Source of the DNA: Catellatospora methionotrophica
GTDB taxonomy: Bacteria > Actinomycetota > Actinomycetes > Mycobacteriales > Micromonosporaceae
Length of the DNA: 64,000 bases
Assembly (NCBI RefSeq): GCF_011297335.1
Contig: NZ_JAAOTJ010000001.1
Span: 1,364,001-1,428,000, forward strand
Direction of reading: 5' to 3'
Below, piece by piece: positions 51,356 to 59,702 of the stretch. The notes beneath the pieces were generated by a model. It worked only from the letters and a program-made list of their open reading frames with translations. It was not told the origin of the DNA and made no database searches. A program made the translations under genes and the position numbers. Position 1 is the stretch's first letter. The number at the start of each line of letters is the position of its first letter.

Positions 51356-52153
51356 ATGCTGCTCGCGAACAAGAACGCCGTCGTCTACGGCGGCGGCGGA
51401 GCCATCGGCGGCGCCGTGGCCCGTGCCTTCGCCCAGGAGGGCGCGACCGTGTACCTGGCCGGGCGCACCCGGTCGAAGCTGGAGGCCGTCGCCGAGGCGA
51501 TCCGGGCCGACGGCGGGGCCGCCGAGGTCGCCGAGGTCGACGCGCTGGACGAGCAGGCGGTCGGCGACCACGCCGACCTGATGGCCAAGGCCGCGGGCTC
51601 GATCGACATCGCGCTCAACGCCGTCGGCATCATGCACGTGCAGGGCACGCCGCTGGCGGAGCTGTCGCTGGAGGACTTCCTGCACCCGATCACCGCCTAC
51701 ACCCGGGCGCAGTTCGTGACGGCGAAGGCCGTGTCACGGCACATGACCAGGCAGGGCTCCGGGGTGATCCTGTCGCTGTCGACGCCCGGCTCGAAGCTGC
51801 CCGGACCGGGCTTCCTCGGGTTCGGGGTGACCTGCGCGGCGATCGAGGCGACGTCCCGGCTGCTGGCCGGTGAACTGGGCGGCAGCGGCGTACGCGTGGT
51901 GTGCCTGCGCCCCGACGCCGTGCCGCAGGCGATCGCGGCCGGGTCGTACAGCCGCGACGTGTTCGAGCCGATCGCCGCGCGGGCCGGGGTGCCGCTGGAC
52001 GACATGCTCGCCGGGGCGGCGGGAAACACGCTGCTCAAGCGCCTGCCGACGCTGGACGACGTGGCCAACATGGCGGTGTTCCTGGCGTCGGACCGGGCGG
52101 CCGCGGTCACCGGCACCGTCGCGAACATGACCTGCGGCTCGCTGGTCGACTGA
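51356..52153 (+). CDS. Short-chain dehydrogenase/reductase-like protein lacking the Tyr-Lys pair
   Basis: A 265-residue Rossmann protein preceded by a GAGGAAGAG ribosome binding site. The nucleotide-binding loop is 'VVYGGGGAIGGAVARAF', the 'LAGRTRSKLEAV' strand favours NADP(H), and 'ALNAVGIMHV' replaces NNAG. Where YxxxK is expected the sequence reads 'FLGFGVTCAAIEATSRLLAG', so neither the catalytic Tyr nor Lys is present at its usual place; 'VILSLSTPGS' retains the Ser region. It may be a non-catalytic homologue or use another mechanism. It sits at the left border of the tailoring region and converges on the epoxide hydrolase. Confidence 0.85.
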   Translation: MLLANKNAVVYGGGGAIGGAVARAFAQEGATVYLAGRTRSKLEAVAEAIRADGGAAEVAEVDALDEQAVGDHADLMAKAAGSIDIALNAVGIMHVQGTPLAELSLEDFLHPITAYTRAQFVTAKAVSRHMTRQGSGVILSLSTPGSKLPGPGFLGFGVTCAAIEATSRLLAGELGGSGVRVVCLRPDAVPQAIAAGSYSRDVFEPIAARAGVPLDDMLAGAAGNTLLKRLPTLDDVANMAVFLASDRAAAVTGTVANMTCGSLVD

Positions 52154-52159
52154 ACGGCA

Positions 52160-52203
52160 CGCGCGGGTGGGCCGGCTCATGCGGAGCCTGGCCCACCCGC
52201 GCG
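52160..52203. terminator. Bidirectional terminator between SDR and epoxide hydrolase genes
   Basis: Perfect 14-base arms (52160-52173 and 52190-52203) with a 16-base loop, between the converging stops. Confidence 0.75.
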
Positions 52204-52209
52204 TCCGCG

Positions 52210-53382
52210 TCAGGAGGCCGCGAACTCCGGCCGCAGGGACCGGTAGAACAGCCGCACGTCGTGGGTGAACAGGTCCGGCTCCTCCATGGCGAAGAAGTGG
52301 CTGCCCCGGTCGTACTCGGCCCAGTGGCTGATGGTCGGCAGATCGCGCTCGGCGAAACGGCGCACCGGCGGGGTGACGTCGGGCTTGGCGACCGCGACGC
52401 CGATCGGCACCGTCATCACGTCGCGCGGGCCGGGCATGAACCAGCGGCGCAGGTAGGTGCCGGAGTCGTAGTACAGCTGCGCCGAGGACCCGGCGGTGCC
52501 GGTGAGCCAGTAGAACATCACGTTGGTGAGCAGCAGGTCCCGGTCGATGGCGTCCTCGGGCGCGCCGTTCGAGTCGGTCCACTCCTTGAACTTCTCCATG
52601 ATCCAGGCGAGCTGGCCGACCGGTGAGTCGTGCAGGCCGTACGCGACGGTCAGCGGCCGGGTGCCCTGGACCTGGGCGTAGCCGGACAGCTCGGCGTGGT
52701 AGCGGGCGAGCCGCCCGATCCGGATGCGGTCGGTGGCCGACAGCCCGGCCAGCTCCGCCGGGTCGCCCGACGGCGGGGTCAGCAGCAGGTTGACGTGTAC
52801 GCCGGTGACCTGGCGGGGGGCGATACGGCCCATCTCCAGCGAGATGAACGAGCCCCAGTCACCGCCCTGCACGCCGTACTCCTCGTAGCCCAGGCGGCTC
52901 ATCAGCTCGACCCAGGCGCGGGCGACCCGCGGGATGTCCCAGCCGGTCTGGGCCAGCGGGCCGGAGAAGCCGTGGCCGGGGATCGACGGGATGATCAGGT
53001 GGAACGCGTCGGCGGCGTCGCCGCCGTGGGCGACCGGGTCGGTCAGCGGGCCGATGGCGTCCAGGAACTCCACGATCGAGCCGGGCCAGCCGTGGGTCAG
53101 CACCAGCGGCATCGCGTCGGGCTCGGGCGAGCGCACGTGCATGAAGTGCACGTTGGCCCCGTCGATGCGGGTGATGAACTGCGCGTACTGGTTGATCCGT
53201 TCCTCGGCCTTGCGCCAGTCGTAGGTGGTGTGCCAGTACTCGGCGAGGTCCTTGAGGTAGTCCAGCGGGATGCCGCGGCTCCAGCCCACGCCCGCCGGTT
53301 CGGACGGCCACCGGGTCTGCGCGATCCGCTGGCGCAGCGTGTCCAGCTCGGCCTGCGGGATGTCGATACGGAACGGGTACAT
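52210..53382 (-). CDS. Epoxide hydrolase of the EHN / SgcF-NcsF2 type
   Basis: A 390-residue alpha/beta hydrolase with the N-terminal EHN lid domain ('[20 protein letters not shown]'). The oxyanion motif is '[12 protein letters not shown]', the nucleophile Asp lies in '[16 protein letters not shown]', and the His region is '[16 protein letters not shown]'. Enzymes with this exact layout open vicinal-diol precursors in the enediyne pathways of C-1027, neocarzinostatin and kedarcidin; others are general epoxide hydrolases. Here a flavin epoxidase-like gene lies 5 kb away. It follows the flavin monooxygenase gene by 15 bases in the same direction. Confidence 0.88.
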   Translation of the reverse strand: MYPFRIDIPQAELDTLRQRIAQTRWPSEPAGVGWSRGIPLDYLKDLAEYWHTTYDWRKAEERINQYAQFITRIDGANVHFMHVRSPEPDAMPLVLTHGWPGSIVEFLDAIGPLTDPVAHGGDAADAFHLIIPSIPGHGFSGPLAQTGWDIPRVARAWVELMSRLGYEEYGVQGGDWGSFISLEMGRIAPRQVTGVHVNLLLTPPSGDPAELAGLSATDRIRIGRLARYHAELSGYAQVQGTRPLTVAYGLHDSPVGQLAWIMEKFKEWTDSNGAPEDAIDRDLLLTNVMFYWLTGTAGSSAQLYYDSGTYLRRWFMPGPRDVMTVPIGVAVAKPDVTPPVRRFAERDLPTISHWAEYDRGSHFFAMEEPDLFTHDVRLFYRSLRPEFAAS

Positions 53383-53397
53383 CGCCCTGCCTCTCGC

Positions 53398-54582
53398 TCA
53401 GATGAAGGGGGTGTTGGGCGCCAGGTCGCACAGCACGCGGCCGTACACCTCGGCGGTGGTGTTCGGGTGCATCAGGGCGTGCAGGTTCATGGTCTGCACG
53501 TCGCGTTCGATGCGCTGCATCGGCACCGTGCTGAACACCGACGAGCCGCCGCTGGCCGTGTTGAGGATGTCGACGGCCGACTTGACCAGCTGGAAGGCGC
53601 GGCCGGTGCTGGCGCGGGTGCGGACCCGCTCCTCGATCGTCCAGGTGTCGCCGCTGGCGTCCTTGCCGTCGAGCAGGTCGGCGATGCGCCGGGCGTGGAA
53701 GTCGGCCTCGTCGATGAGCAGGCTCGCCTGGGCCAGCTGCAGGTGCGTCAGCGGGGCGTGGCGCTGGCTCTCGTAGTCCGTGTAGGTGATCTTCCGGCCG
53801 GGCAGGCGCTCCAGGAAGTTGTCCATCGCCGAGCGGGCGATGCCGACCGCGCTGCCGACGAAGGAGGCGCACCCGACCGGCATCAGCGGCGCGCGGAAGA
53901 CCGGCGAGGCGGCGTTGAGCTGCGAGGCGTACTGCTCCTGCAGCACCAGCGGCACGGGCAGCACCCGGGCGGCGGGCACGAACACGTCGTTGGCGACCGT
54001 GGTGACGCTGCCGGTGCCGCGCAGGCCGGCGGTGCGCCAGTCGTCCTGGATCTCCAGGTCGGCCATCGGCACCATGGCCAGCACCGGCATCTGCTGCACG
54101 CCGTCGGGCGCGGGCGCCATCGCGACGATGACCTGCCACTGGCTGTGCAGCGCGCCGCTGACGAAGTGCCAGCTGCCGTTGACGACGTAGCCGCCGTTGC
54201 GGGGCTCGGCGACCGCGGTGGGGCTGAGCACGCCGCACACCCGTACGTCGGGGGTGGCGAAGACCTCGTCCTGGACCTCGTCGGCGAACATGCACGCCAT
54301 CCAGGTGCAGGTGAACCAGACGCCGACGTTCCAGGCCGTGGAGGACTCGCCCTGGCCGACGGCCGCGCCGACCGCGACCATGGTCGCCGCGTCGCTCTCC
54401 AGGCCGCCGTAGCGGGCCGGGACCCGCATCCGGAACACCCCGGCGTCGGCCAGCGCCTCGATCGACTCGGGGTGCAGACGGCGGTTCTCCTCGGTCCACA
54501 AAGCGTGCGCGCGCAGCAGTGGCTGCAGCCGCGTGACGCGTTCGACCAGCTCGTTACGTGGTGGTGCGGCAGTGATCGACAC
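53398..54582 (-). CDS. Acyl-CoA-dehydrogenase-fold flavin monooxygenase, paralogue 1
   Basis: A 394-residue group-D flavin-dependent monooxygenase (DszC/HpaB-like fold). 'ADAGVFRMRVPARYGGLESD', 'VNGSWHFVSGALHSQWQVIV', 'LRGTGSVTTVANDVFVPAAR' and 'GRVLCDLAPNTPFI' at the end are typical. It lacks the acyl-CoA-dehydrogenase catalytic Glu context, so it more likely uses reduced FMN or FAD from a separate reductase to hydroxylate an aromatic or polyketide substrate. It is clearly paralogous to the gene at 59703-60878. No flavin reductase is seen in the window. Confidence 0.85.
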   Translation of the reverse strand: MSITAAPPRNELVERVTRLQPLLRAHALWTEENRRLHPESIEALADAGVFRMRVPARYGGLESDAATMVAVGAAVGQGESSTAWNVGVWFTCTWMACMFADEVQDEVFATPDVRVCGVLSPTAVAEPRNGGYVVNGSWHFVSGALHSQWQVIVAMAPAPDGVQQMPVLAMVPMADLEIQDDWRTAGLRGTGSVTTVANDVFVPAARVLPVPLVLQEQYASQLNAASPVFRAPLMPVGCASFVGSAVGIARSAMDNFLERLPGRKITYTDYESQRHAPLTHLQLAQASLLIDEADFHARRIADLLDGKDASGDTWTIEERVRTRASTGRAFQLVKSAVDILNTASGGSSVFSTVPMQRIERDVQTMNLHALMHPNTTAEVYGRVLCDLAPNTPFI

Positions 54583-54626
54583 CTGTCTCCTCCTAGAGCG
54601 TCAGCGGCCTGGGCCAGACATGAGAA

Positions 54627-54648
54627 TGCCGCCCGCGAGCGGGCGGCA
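54627..54648 (-). terminator. Hairpin downstream of the exporter gene
   Basis: Nine-base arms (54627-54635, 54640-54648) with a CGAG loop, 59 bases after the exporter stop and 44 bases before the monooxygenase start. An outer 8-base inverted pair, cctagagc (54592-54599) and gctctagg (54662-54669), brackets it. Confidence 0.6.
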
Positions 54649-54707
54649 CATCTCTTAAATTGCTCTAGGTCGATGTTCCGTTAAGCCGTGCGGTGTGCCT
54701 GCCGGGC

Positions 54708-56189
54708 TCACTCCCCCGCCTGGGCGTGCACCGGCGCGCCGGTACGCGGTGCGGGCACGTCCTCGGCGGCGGGCGCGGCCGGGGACGCGGCGGGGCGGTT
54801 GGCGCGCAGCAGCAGCGCCACGGCCAGGCCGAGCACCGCGAACACGACGCAGGCGATGAACGCGGCCCGGAAGCCGTCGTTGATCGCGACCGTGCCGGTG
54901 GCCGCACCGGTCACCGAGGCCGCGACGGTGGAGCAGATGGCCACGCCGAGCGCGCCGCCGATCTGGAAGCCCGCGCTGTTGATGCCGGAGGCCAGGCCCG
55001 CCTCGTCGGCGGCGACGCCGGTCTGCGAGGCGATGGTGGCGGCGACGTAGCAGCCGCCCAGGCCCGGCCCGAACACCAGCAGCGGGATCAGGATGTCGCC
55101 GAGGTAGCTGCCGTCCGGCGAGATCCGCGACAGCAGCAGGCAGCCGATGCCCAGCAGCGTCATCGCCCCGGCCGCGACGGGCTTGAAGCCGACCCGGGTC
55201 ACCAGCGCCTGCCCGACGGCCGAGCCGAAGACCGTCATCACGGTCATGACGGCCATGCCCAGGCCGAAGATCAGGGCGCTGTAGCCGAGGACCTGCTGGG
55301 CGTACAGCGACACGAGCAGGCCCATCCCGAAACCGATCATGCCCAGCAGCAGCATCACGATGTTGCCGCCGACCAGGGTGCCGTTGCGGAAGATGCGCAG
55401 CGGGACCAGCGGCGCGGCCGAGCGCGTCTCCACCCAGGCGAAGATCGCGAACACCACGATCGACGCGGCGATCAGGCCCAGGGTCTGCGCGCTGAGCCAG
55501 CCGGCGTCAGGTGCCTCGACCACGGCGTAGACGAGCAGCACCAGGGCGAGCGTGACGGTGATGGCCCCCGCGATGTCGAAGGCGTTGCGGCGCTCGCCCC
55601 TGCTCTCGCGCAGCAGCACCGGGCCGAGGCCGAGCAGGATCAGCGCGATCGGCACGTTCAGGAAGAAGATCCACTCCCAGCCGAGCAGGTCGTTGATCGG
55701 GCCGCCGACCAGCAGCGCGGCGGTCGCGCCGAAGCCCGCGATGCCGGACCAGATGCCCAGGGCCTTGTTGCGCTCGCTACCCTCGTCGAACGTGGTGACC
55801 AGGATCGACAGCGCGGTCGGGGCCATCACGGCGGCGGAGGCGCCCTGGAGCGTACGGGCCGCGATCAGGACCTCGCCCGTCCACGCCAGCCCGCACAGCA
55901 CCGAGGCGAGCAGGAACATGGTGGTGCCGATGAAGAACATCCGGCGGCGGCCGAGCAGGTCGGCCATGCGGCCGCCGAGCATCAGGAGGCCGCCGAAGGT
56001 GAGCAGGTAGGCGCTGAGCACCCACTGCTCGCTGCCAGAGGTGAAGCCGAGGTCCTGCTCGATGGACGGGATGGCCAGCAGCACGATCTGCGCGTCGAGG
56101 TTCACGACGAACATGGCCACGCACAGCAAGGCCAGGGCTTTCCAGCGCCGCGGATCGGGCACGGCGCGGTCGGGCTCGGACGAGCTCAT
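54708..56189 (-). CDS. DHA2-family MFS drug/natural-product exporter
   Basis: A 493-residue transporter with 14 predicted membrane segments (EmrB/QacA type, 14-TMS). 'FVVNLDAQIVLLAIPSIEQD' carries the DHA2 motif D1 region, 'YLLTFGGLLMLGGRMADLLG' and 'GRRRMFFIGTTMFLLASVLC' motif A, and 'GPINDLLGWEWIFFLNVPI' motif C. A strong AAAGGAG site precedes the ATG. Members of this group export antibiotics in producing strains, including enediynes (for example SgcB). It is divergently arranged with an HxlR regulator, with a palindrome overlapping both promoters, which is a usual ligand-induced efflux circuit. Confidence 0.9.
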   Translation of the reverse strand: MSSSEPDRAVPDPRRWKALALLCVAMFVVNLDAQIVLLAIPSIEQDLGFTSGSEQWVLSAYLLTFGGLLMLGGRMADLLGRRRMFFIGTTMFLLASVLCGLAWTGEVLIAARTLQGASAAVMAPTALSILVTTFDEGSERNKALGIWSGIAGFGATAALLVGGPINDLLGWEWIFFLNVPIALILLGLGPVLLRESRGERRNAFDIAGAITVTLALVLLVYAVVEAPDAGWLSAQTLGLIAASIVVFAIFAWVETRSAAPLVPLRIFRNGTLVGGNIVMLLLGMIGFGMGLLVSLYAQQVLGYSALIFGLGMAVMTVMTVFGSAVGQALVTRVGFKPVAAGAMTLLGIGCLLLSRISPDGSYLGDILIPLLVFGPGLGGCYVAATIASQTGVAADEAGLASGINSAGFQIGGALGVAICSTVAASVTGAATGTVAINDGFRAAFIACVVFAVLGLAVALLLRANRPAASPAAPAAEDVPAPRTGAPVHAQAGE

Positions 56190-56271
56190 GGTGATCTCCT
56201 TTGGCGACGGTCACCGGGCGACCGGCGGACGTGGCAGTGGGCGCGCGGTCTCCAGGCAGGCTTGCAGCCAT

Positions 56272-56308
56272 GGTTGTCTATGACAACCGGCCAGGGGGAA
56301 TCTATAAT
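56272..56308 (+). promoter_or_regulatory. Divergent promoter and HxlR operator
   Basis: On the plus strand ATGACA (56280-56285) and TATAAT (56303-56308) are separated by 17 bases, a near-perfect sigma-70 promoter for the hxlR-type gene. The -35 box is inside a perfect palindrome, GGTTGTC-TAT-GACAACC (56272-56288). On the opposite strand TTGTTT and TATAGA boxes with a 16-base spacer (between 56302 and 56330) can serve the exporter. A half-site, acaacc, recurs at 56325-56330. Confidence 0.7.
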
Positions 56309-56375
56309 CATCTAGTAGTAAAAAACAACCAATGAGGTCGGGCAAGCCATCGAACGCGGGATACCATGGGCGCTC

Positions 56376-57062
56376 ATGGGAACCAGACGCAGCTATCACG
56401 ACGCGTGCGGCGCGGCACGCGCCCTGGACGTGGTCGGTGAGCGCTGGGCGCTGCTGGTGGTCCGCGAGCTGCTGCTCGGCCCGAAGCGGTTCACCGACCT
56501 GCGCCACGGCCTGCCCGCCGTCAGCGCGAACATCCTGGCCCAGCGCCTGACCGAGCTGGAGGACGCCGGGGTCGTCGGCCGCCGCCGCCTGCCGCCGCCC
56601 GCGGCCTCGGCGGTGTACGAGCTGACCGCCTGGGGCGCCGAGCTGGAGGAGATCATCCTGAAGCTGGGCGCATGGGGTGCCCGCTCGCCGCTGCCCGATC
56701 CGAACGCGACGCTGAGCGTCGACTCGCTGATCCTGTCGTTCCGGACGCTGTTCCAGCCCGCCCGCAGCGCGGGCCTGCACGCCGACGTGCAGCTCGACTT
56801 CGCCGACGACCTGTTCCACGCCGTGGTCGACGACGGCACGCTGCGGATCGGCCGCGGGCAGGCCACCACCGCCCAGTCCACGATCTGCACCACCCCGGAC
56901 GTCCTGGCCGGGGTGGTGTACCAGCAGCACAGCCTGCCCGACGCGATGCGCGACGGCAGCGTGCGGATAACCGGGGACCAGCGGATGGGCAGGCGCTTCA
57001 TGACCTTGTTCGCACTGCCCATCCCGGCCCCCACCGCCGCGGAGCTCAGCGCCGGCCGGTGA
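56376..57062 (+). CDS. HxlR-family regulator with C-terminal SCP2-like domain
   Basis: A 228-residue protein. The N-terminal HxlR winged helix is clear: 'ACGAARALDVVGERWALLVV', 'RELLLGPKRFTDLRHGLPAV', 'SANILAQRLTELEDAGVVGR'. The C-terminal 110 residues ('ADVQLDFADDLFHAVVDDGT', 'DQRMGRRFMTLFALP') look like a sterol-carrier (SCP2)-type ligand-binding fold, known in some actinobacterial HxlR proteins. It probably senses a hydrophobic metabolite and controls the divergent exporter through the palindrome at 56272-56288. Its 3' end overlaps the convergent P450 gene by 17 bases. Confidence 0.88.
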   Translation: MGTRRSYHDACGAARALDVVGERWALLVVRELLLGPKRFTDLRHGLPAVSANILAQRLTELEDAGVVGRRRLPPPAASAVYELTAWGAELEEIILKLGAWGARSPLPDPNATLSVDSLILSFRTLFQPARSAGLHADVQLDFADDLFHAVVDDGTLRIGRGQATTAQSTICTTPDVLAGVVYQQHSLPDAMRDGSVRITGDQRMGRRFMTLFALPIPAPTAAELSAGR

Positions 57063-58275
57063 GCCGGACCGGCAGCTCCTTGCGGCCGTTCATGATGAAG
57101 GTGCCCTGCGGCTCGACCGCGTCGGACGCGACGGCCAGCTCCAGATCCGGGAACCGCTCGAACAGCGCGGGCAGCGCCAGCTCCATCTCCAGCATGGCCA
57201 GCGGCGCGCCGATGCAGCGGTAGAGCCCGTGACCGAACGACAGGTGCGACTTGTCGGCCCGCTCGGGGTCGAACCGCGCCGCCGTCGGGCCGTGCTTGAC
57301 CGGGTCGCGCCCGATCCCGGCGAACCCGATCAGCACCGGGTCACCCTTGGGGATGACGGTGTCGCCTACCTTCACGTCCTCGACCGGGAAGCGGAACGGC
57401 AGGTGCGCCACCGGCGCCTCGACCCGCAGCGTCTCCTCGATCACCTGTGCCCAGCTGACCGCGCCCGACCGGGCGCGGGCCAGCTGCTCCGGCTGCGACA
57501 GCAGCACGTGCGCCGCGTTGACGATCAGGTTCATCACCGGCTCGGTCCCGGTCGCCAGCAGCAGGAACAGCGTGCCGACCAGCTCCGAGTCGGACAGCCT
57601 GCCGCCGTCCTCCTCCTGGGCGGCCAGCAGGTCGGTGGTCAGGTCGTCGCCGGGCGAGCGGCGCTTGTCCGCGACGAAGCCGTGCATCATGGTGTGCCAC
57701 TGCTCGATGTTCTCGGCGACCTCCTCGGGGGTCAGCGTCGTGTCGACGTTGAGCTCGCCGCCGCGCAGCATCGCGGCGCGCTGGTGCGCCGGGACGCCGA
57801 ACAGGTCGCAGATGACCCGGGACGGGAACGGGTGCGCGAACCGGGCCTTGAGGTCGATCACCTCGCCCGCCGGGACCTGCGCCAGCTCGTCGAGCAGGGT
57901 CTGCGCGACCGCCTCGACCTTGGACCGCATCGCCTCGACCCGCCGCATGGTGAACGCCTTGGCGGTCAGCCGCCGCAGCCGCGAGTGGTCGGGGCCGTAC
58001 GCCGTGGTCATGTTGTCCATCAGCGCCCAGCCGATGAGCGGGAAGTCCTGGCCGATCTCGCCGTTGGCGAACGCGGTCCAGTGCTTGCGCGGGTCCTTGG
58101 AGAAGCGGCTGTCGGCCAGCGCCTGCAGGGCCTCGTCGTAGCCCACGATGGACCAGGCGAGCACGTCGCCGGGCAAGACCACCTGGGACACGGGTCCGTT
58201 GGCGCGGATGCGCGCCGCCTCGGCGTGCACGTCCGCGCCGGTGCGGTCGATGTGGTACGGGCAGGTCGGTTCCAT
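57046..58275 (-). CDS. Cytochrome P450 (class I bacterial type)
   Basis: A 409-residue soluble P450 that needs external ferredoxin and reductase. The heme loop is 'LSFGHGLYRCIGAPLAMLEM' with the proximal Cys near 353; the usual His before Cys-2 is Tyr. The ExxR helix reads 'VIEETLRVEAPV'. The I-helix is 'LFLLLATGTEPVMNLIVNAA', which lacks the common (A/G)GxxT acid-alcohol pair and has Thr-Glu instead, so oxygen activation may differ. A GGAGG ribosome binding site precedes the ATG. It follows the FAD enzyme gene by 18 bases and is probably a tailoring hydroxylase or epoxidase of the same pathway. Confidence 0.9.
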   Translation of the reverse strand: MEPTCPYHIDRTGADVHAEAARIRANGPVSQVVLPGDVLAWSIVGYDEALQALADSRFSKDPRKHWTAFANGEIGQDFPLIGWALMDNMTTAYGPDHSRLRRLTAKAFTMRRVEAMRSKVEAVAQTLLDELAQVPAGEVIDLKARFAHPFPSRVICDLFGVPAHQRAAMLRGGELNVDTTLTPEEVAENIEQWHTMMHGFVADKRRSPGDDLTTDLLAAQEEDGGRLSDSELVGTLFLLLATGTEPVMNLIVNAAHVLLSQPEQLARARSGAVSWAQVIEETLRVEAPVAHLPFRFPVEDVKVGDTVIPKGDPVLIGFAGIGRDPVKHGPTAARFDPERADKSHLSFGHGLYRCIGAPLAMLEMELALPALFERFPDLELAVASDAVEPQGTFIMNGRKELPVRLTGRR

Positions 58276-58293
58276 GGATACCTCCGATCGGTC

Positions 58294-59676
58294 TTAAGCG
58301 GACGGGTCCAGGACGGCGGCCGGCGCCTGCGGGCCCGGCTGCTCCCTACGGCCCGAGTGGCGCAGCACCTTGAGCACCGTGCTGGGGCGGAACAGCCGCT
58401 GCGGCGGGTCGATGAGCCCCGCCGTGCGGAAGAAGGCATTGGTGACCTCGCCGTCGTGCACGGCGGCGGCCTGCACCCTGGCCATGTAGGCGTTGGCGAC
58501 GCGGGTCTTGAGCGAGCGGCGTCCGGGCACCTCGGGGTAGCCCAGGTCCGCGCCCGCCGACACCTCCCACGGCGCGTCGATGTCGCGGGAGATGTCGGCG
58601 AAGAACTCCACCGCCCGCGGCTCGTGGCCGCGTTCCAGGTGCCTGCGCAGGGTCAGCGACTCCAGCGCCGCCACCGTCATGCCCTGGCCGTAGACCGGAT
58701 TGAAGCTGCACACCGCGTCGCCCATCACCAGATACCCCTGCGGGAACCTGGTCAGCCGGTCGTAGCGCTTGCGCACGCTGGCCGGGAACCCGAACATGAT
58801 CGGCTGGTCGACGGGTTCGGCGTCGCGGATCGCGGCGTACACCTCGGGAACCGGCAGCGACCGGGCGAAGGCGAGGAAGCCCTCCTGGTCGGTCGGCGGG
58901 TGATCGCCGAGCACGCCGGTCAGCGACAGCTCGACCCGGTTGTCGTCGCCGGGCAGGCGGTAGAAGAACCCGCCGCGCGGGTGCGACGGCGTCGCGACCG
59001 GGATGATCGCGATGTCGTCGCCGAACGGGTCGCTCTGCAGCTGGAAGTGCTGCGTCGTGTACGCCAGACCAATCTTGACCTTGTCCTCGCCGGGCCGGTC
59101 GTAGCCGTGCTCGGCCAGCCACGGCGGGGTCCGCGAGCCGCGCCCGGTGACGTCGATGACCAGGTCGGTGTCGATCACCTCGTCGGTGAAGGCGTCGTGC
59201 GCCCGCACCCGGGCCCCGGTCACCCGGGAGTCGTCGGCGGAGAACACCAGCCCCAGCACGTCGTGCCGCTCCCGCAGCACCACGTTCGGGATCTTCAGCA
59301 CCCGCTCGCGCAGGTGGAACTCCAGCACCGGCCGGGTCGCGGGCACCGAGACCAGCCCCGACACGGCCTTGCGCAGCTGCCGGCCGTTGAAGTACCAGCG
59401 GATGTCCTCGTTGACGTCGCCGGGCACCACGCCCGCCACCCGCAGCTCCTCTGTCAGACCGGGAAAGTGCTGCTCGAAGATCTGCTGGCCGCGGGCGATG
59501 AGCCCGTGCGCGTGCCCGCCGTGCGGCACGCCCCGCCGGGTCTGCCGGACGCCGCGCACCTCGTCGCGCTCGACCATCACCACCTCGCGGTAGTGCTCCG
59601 ACAGCACCCGGGCCGCGAGCAGCGCTGCCATGCTGCCGCCCAGCAGCAGCACCCGATCACCTATCAGCTTGCCCAT
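58294..59676 (-). CDS. FAD-dependent epoxidase/monooxygenase-like enzyme
   Basis: A 460-residue flavoprotein. A dinucleotide-binding strand 'VLLLGGSMAALLAARVLSEH' (GGSMAA rather than GxGxxG), 'RRGVPHGGHAHGLIARGQQI' and the second FAD motif 'GYLVMGDAVCSFNPVYGQGM' place it near flavin epoxidases such as MonCI and Lsd18, and squalene-epoxidase-like monooxygenases. These epoxidise isolated double bonds. Pairing with the epoxide hydrolase at 52210-53382 would convert an alkene to a diol. A GGGAGG site precedes the ATG. It lies 26 bases after the flavin monooxygenase gene, in an operon with the P450. Confidence 0.82.
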   Translation of the reverse strand: MGKLIGDRVLLLGGSMAALLAARVLSEHYREVVMVERDEVRGVRQTRRGVPHGGHAHGLIARGQQIFEQHFPGLTEELRVAGVVPGDVNEDIRWYFNGRQLRKAVSGLVSVPATRPVLEFHLRERVLKIPNVVLRERHDVLGLVFSADDSRVTGARVRAHDAFTDEVIDTDLVIDVTGRGSRTPPWLAEHGYDRPGEDKVKIGLAYTTQHFQLQSDPFGDDIAIIPVATPSHPRGGFFYRLPGDDNRVELSLTGVLGDHPPTDQEGFLAFARSLPVPEVYAAIRDAEPVDQPIMFGFPASVRKRYDRLTRFPQGYLVMGDAVCSFNPVYGQGMTVAALESLTLRRHLERGHEPRAVEFFADISRDIDAPWEVSAGADLGYPEVPGRRSLKTRVANAYMARVQAAAVHDGEVTNAFFRTAGLIDPPQRLFRPSTVLKVLRHSGRREQPGPQAPAAVLDPSA

Positions 59677-59702
59677 CGTCGGCCTCCCGGTCCGCCAGGA
59701 GG

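Noticed and set aside
54592-54669. cctagagc/gctctagg pair considered as ends of a mobile element
   Set aside because: Only 8 bases with no target duplication or transposase; better seen as an outer stem around the exporter terminator.
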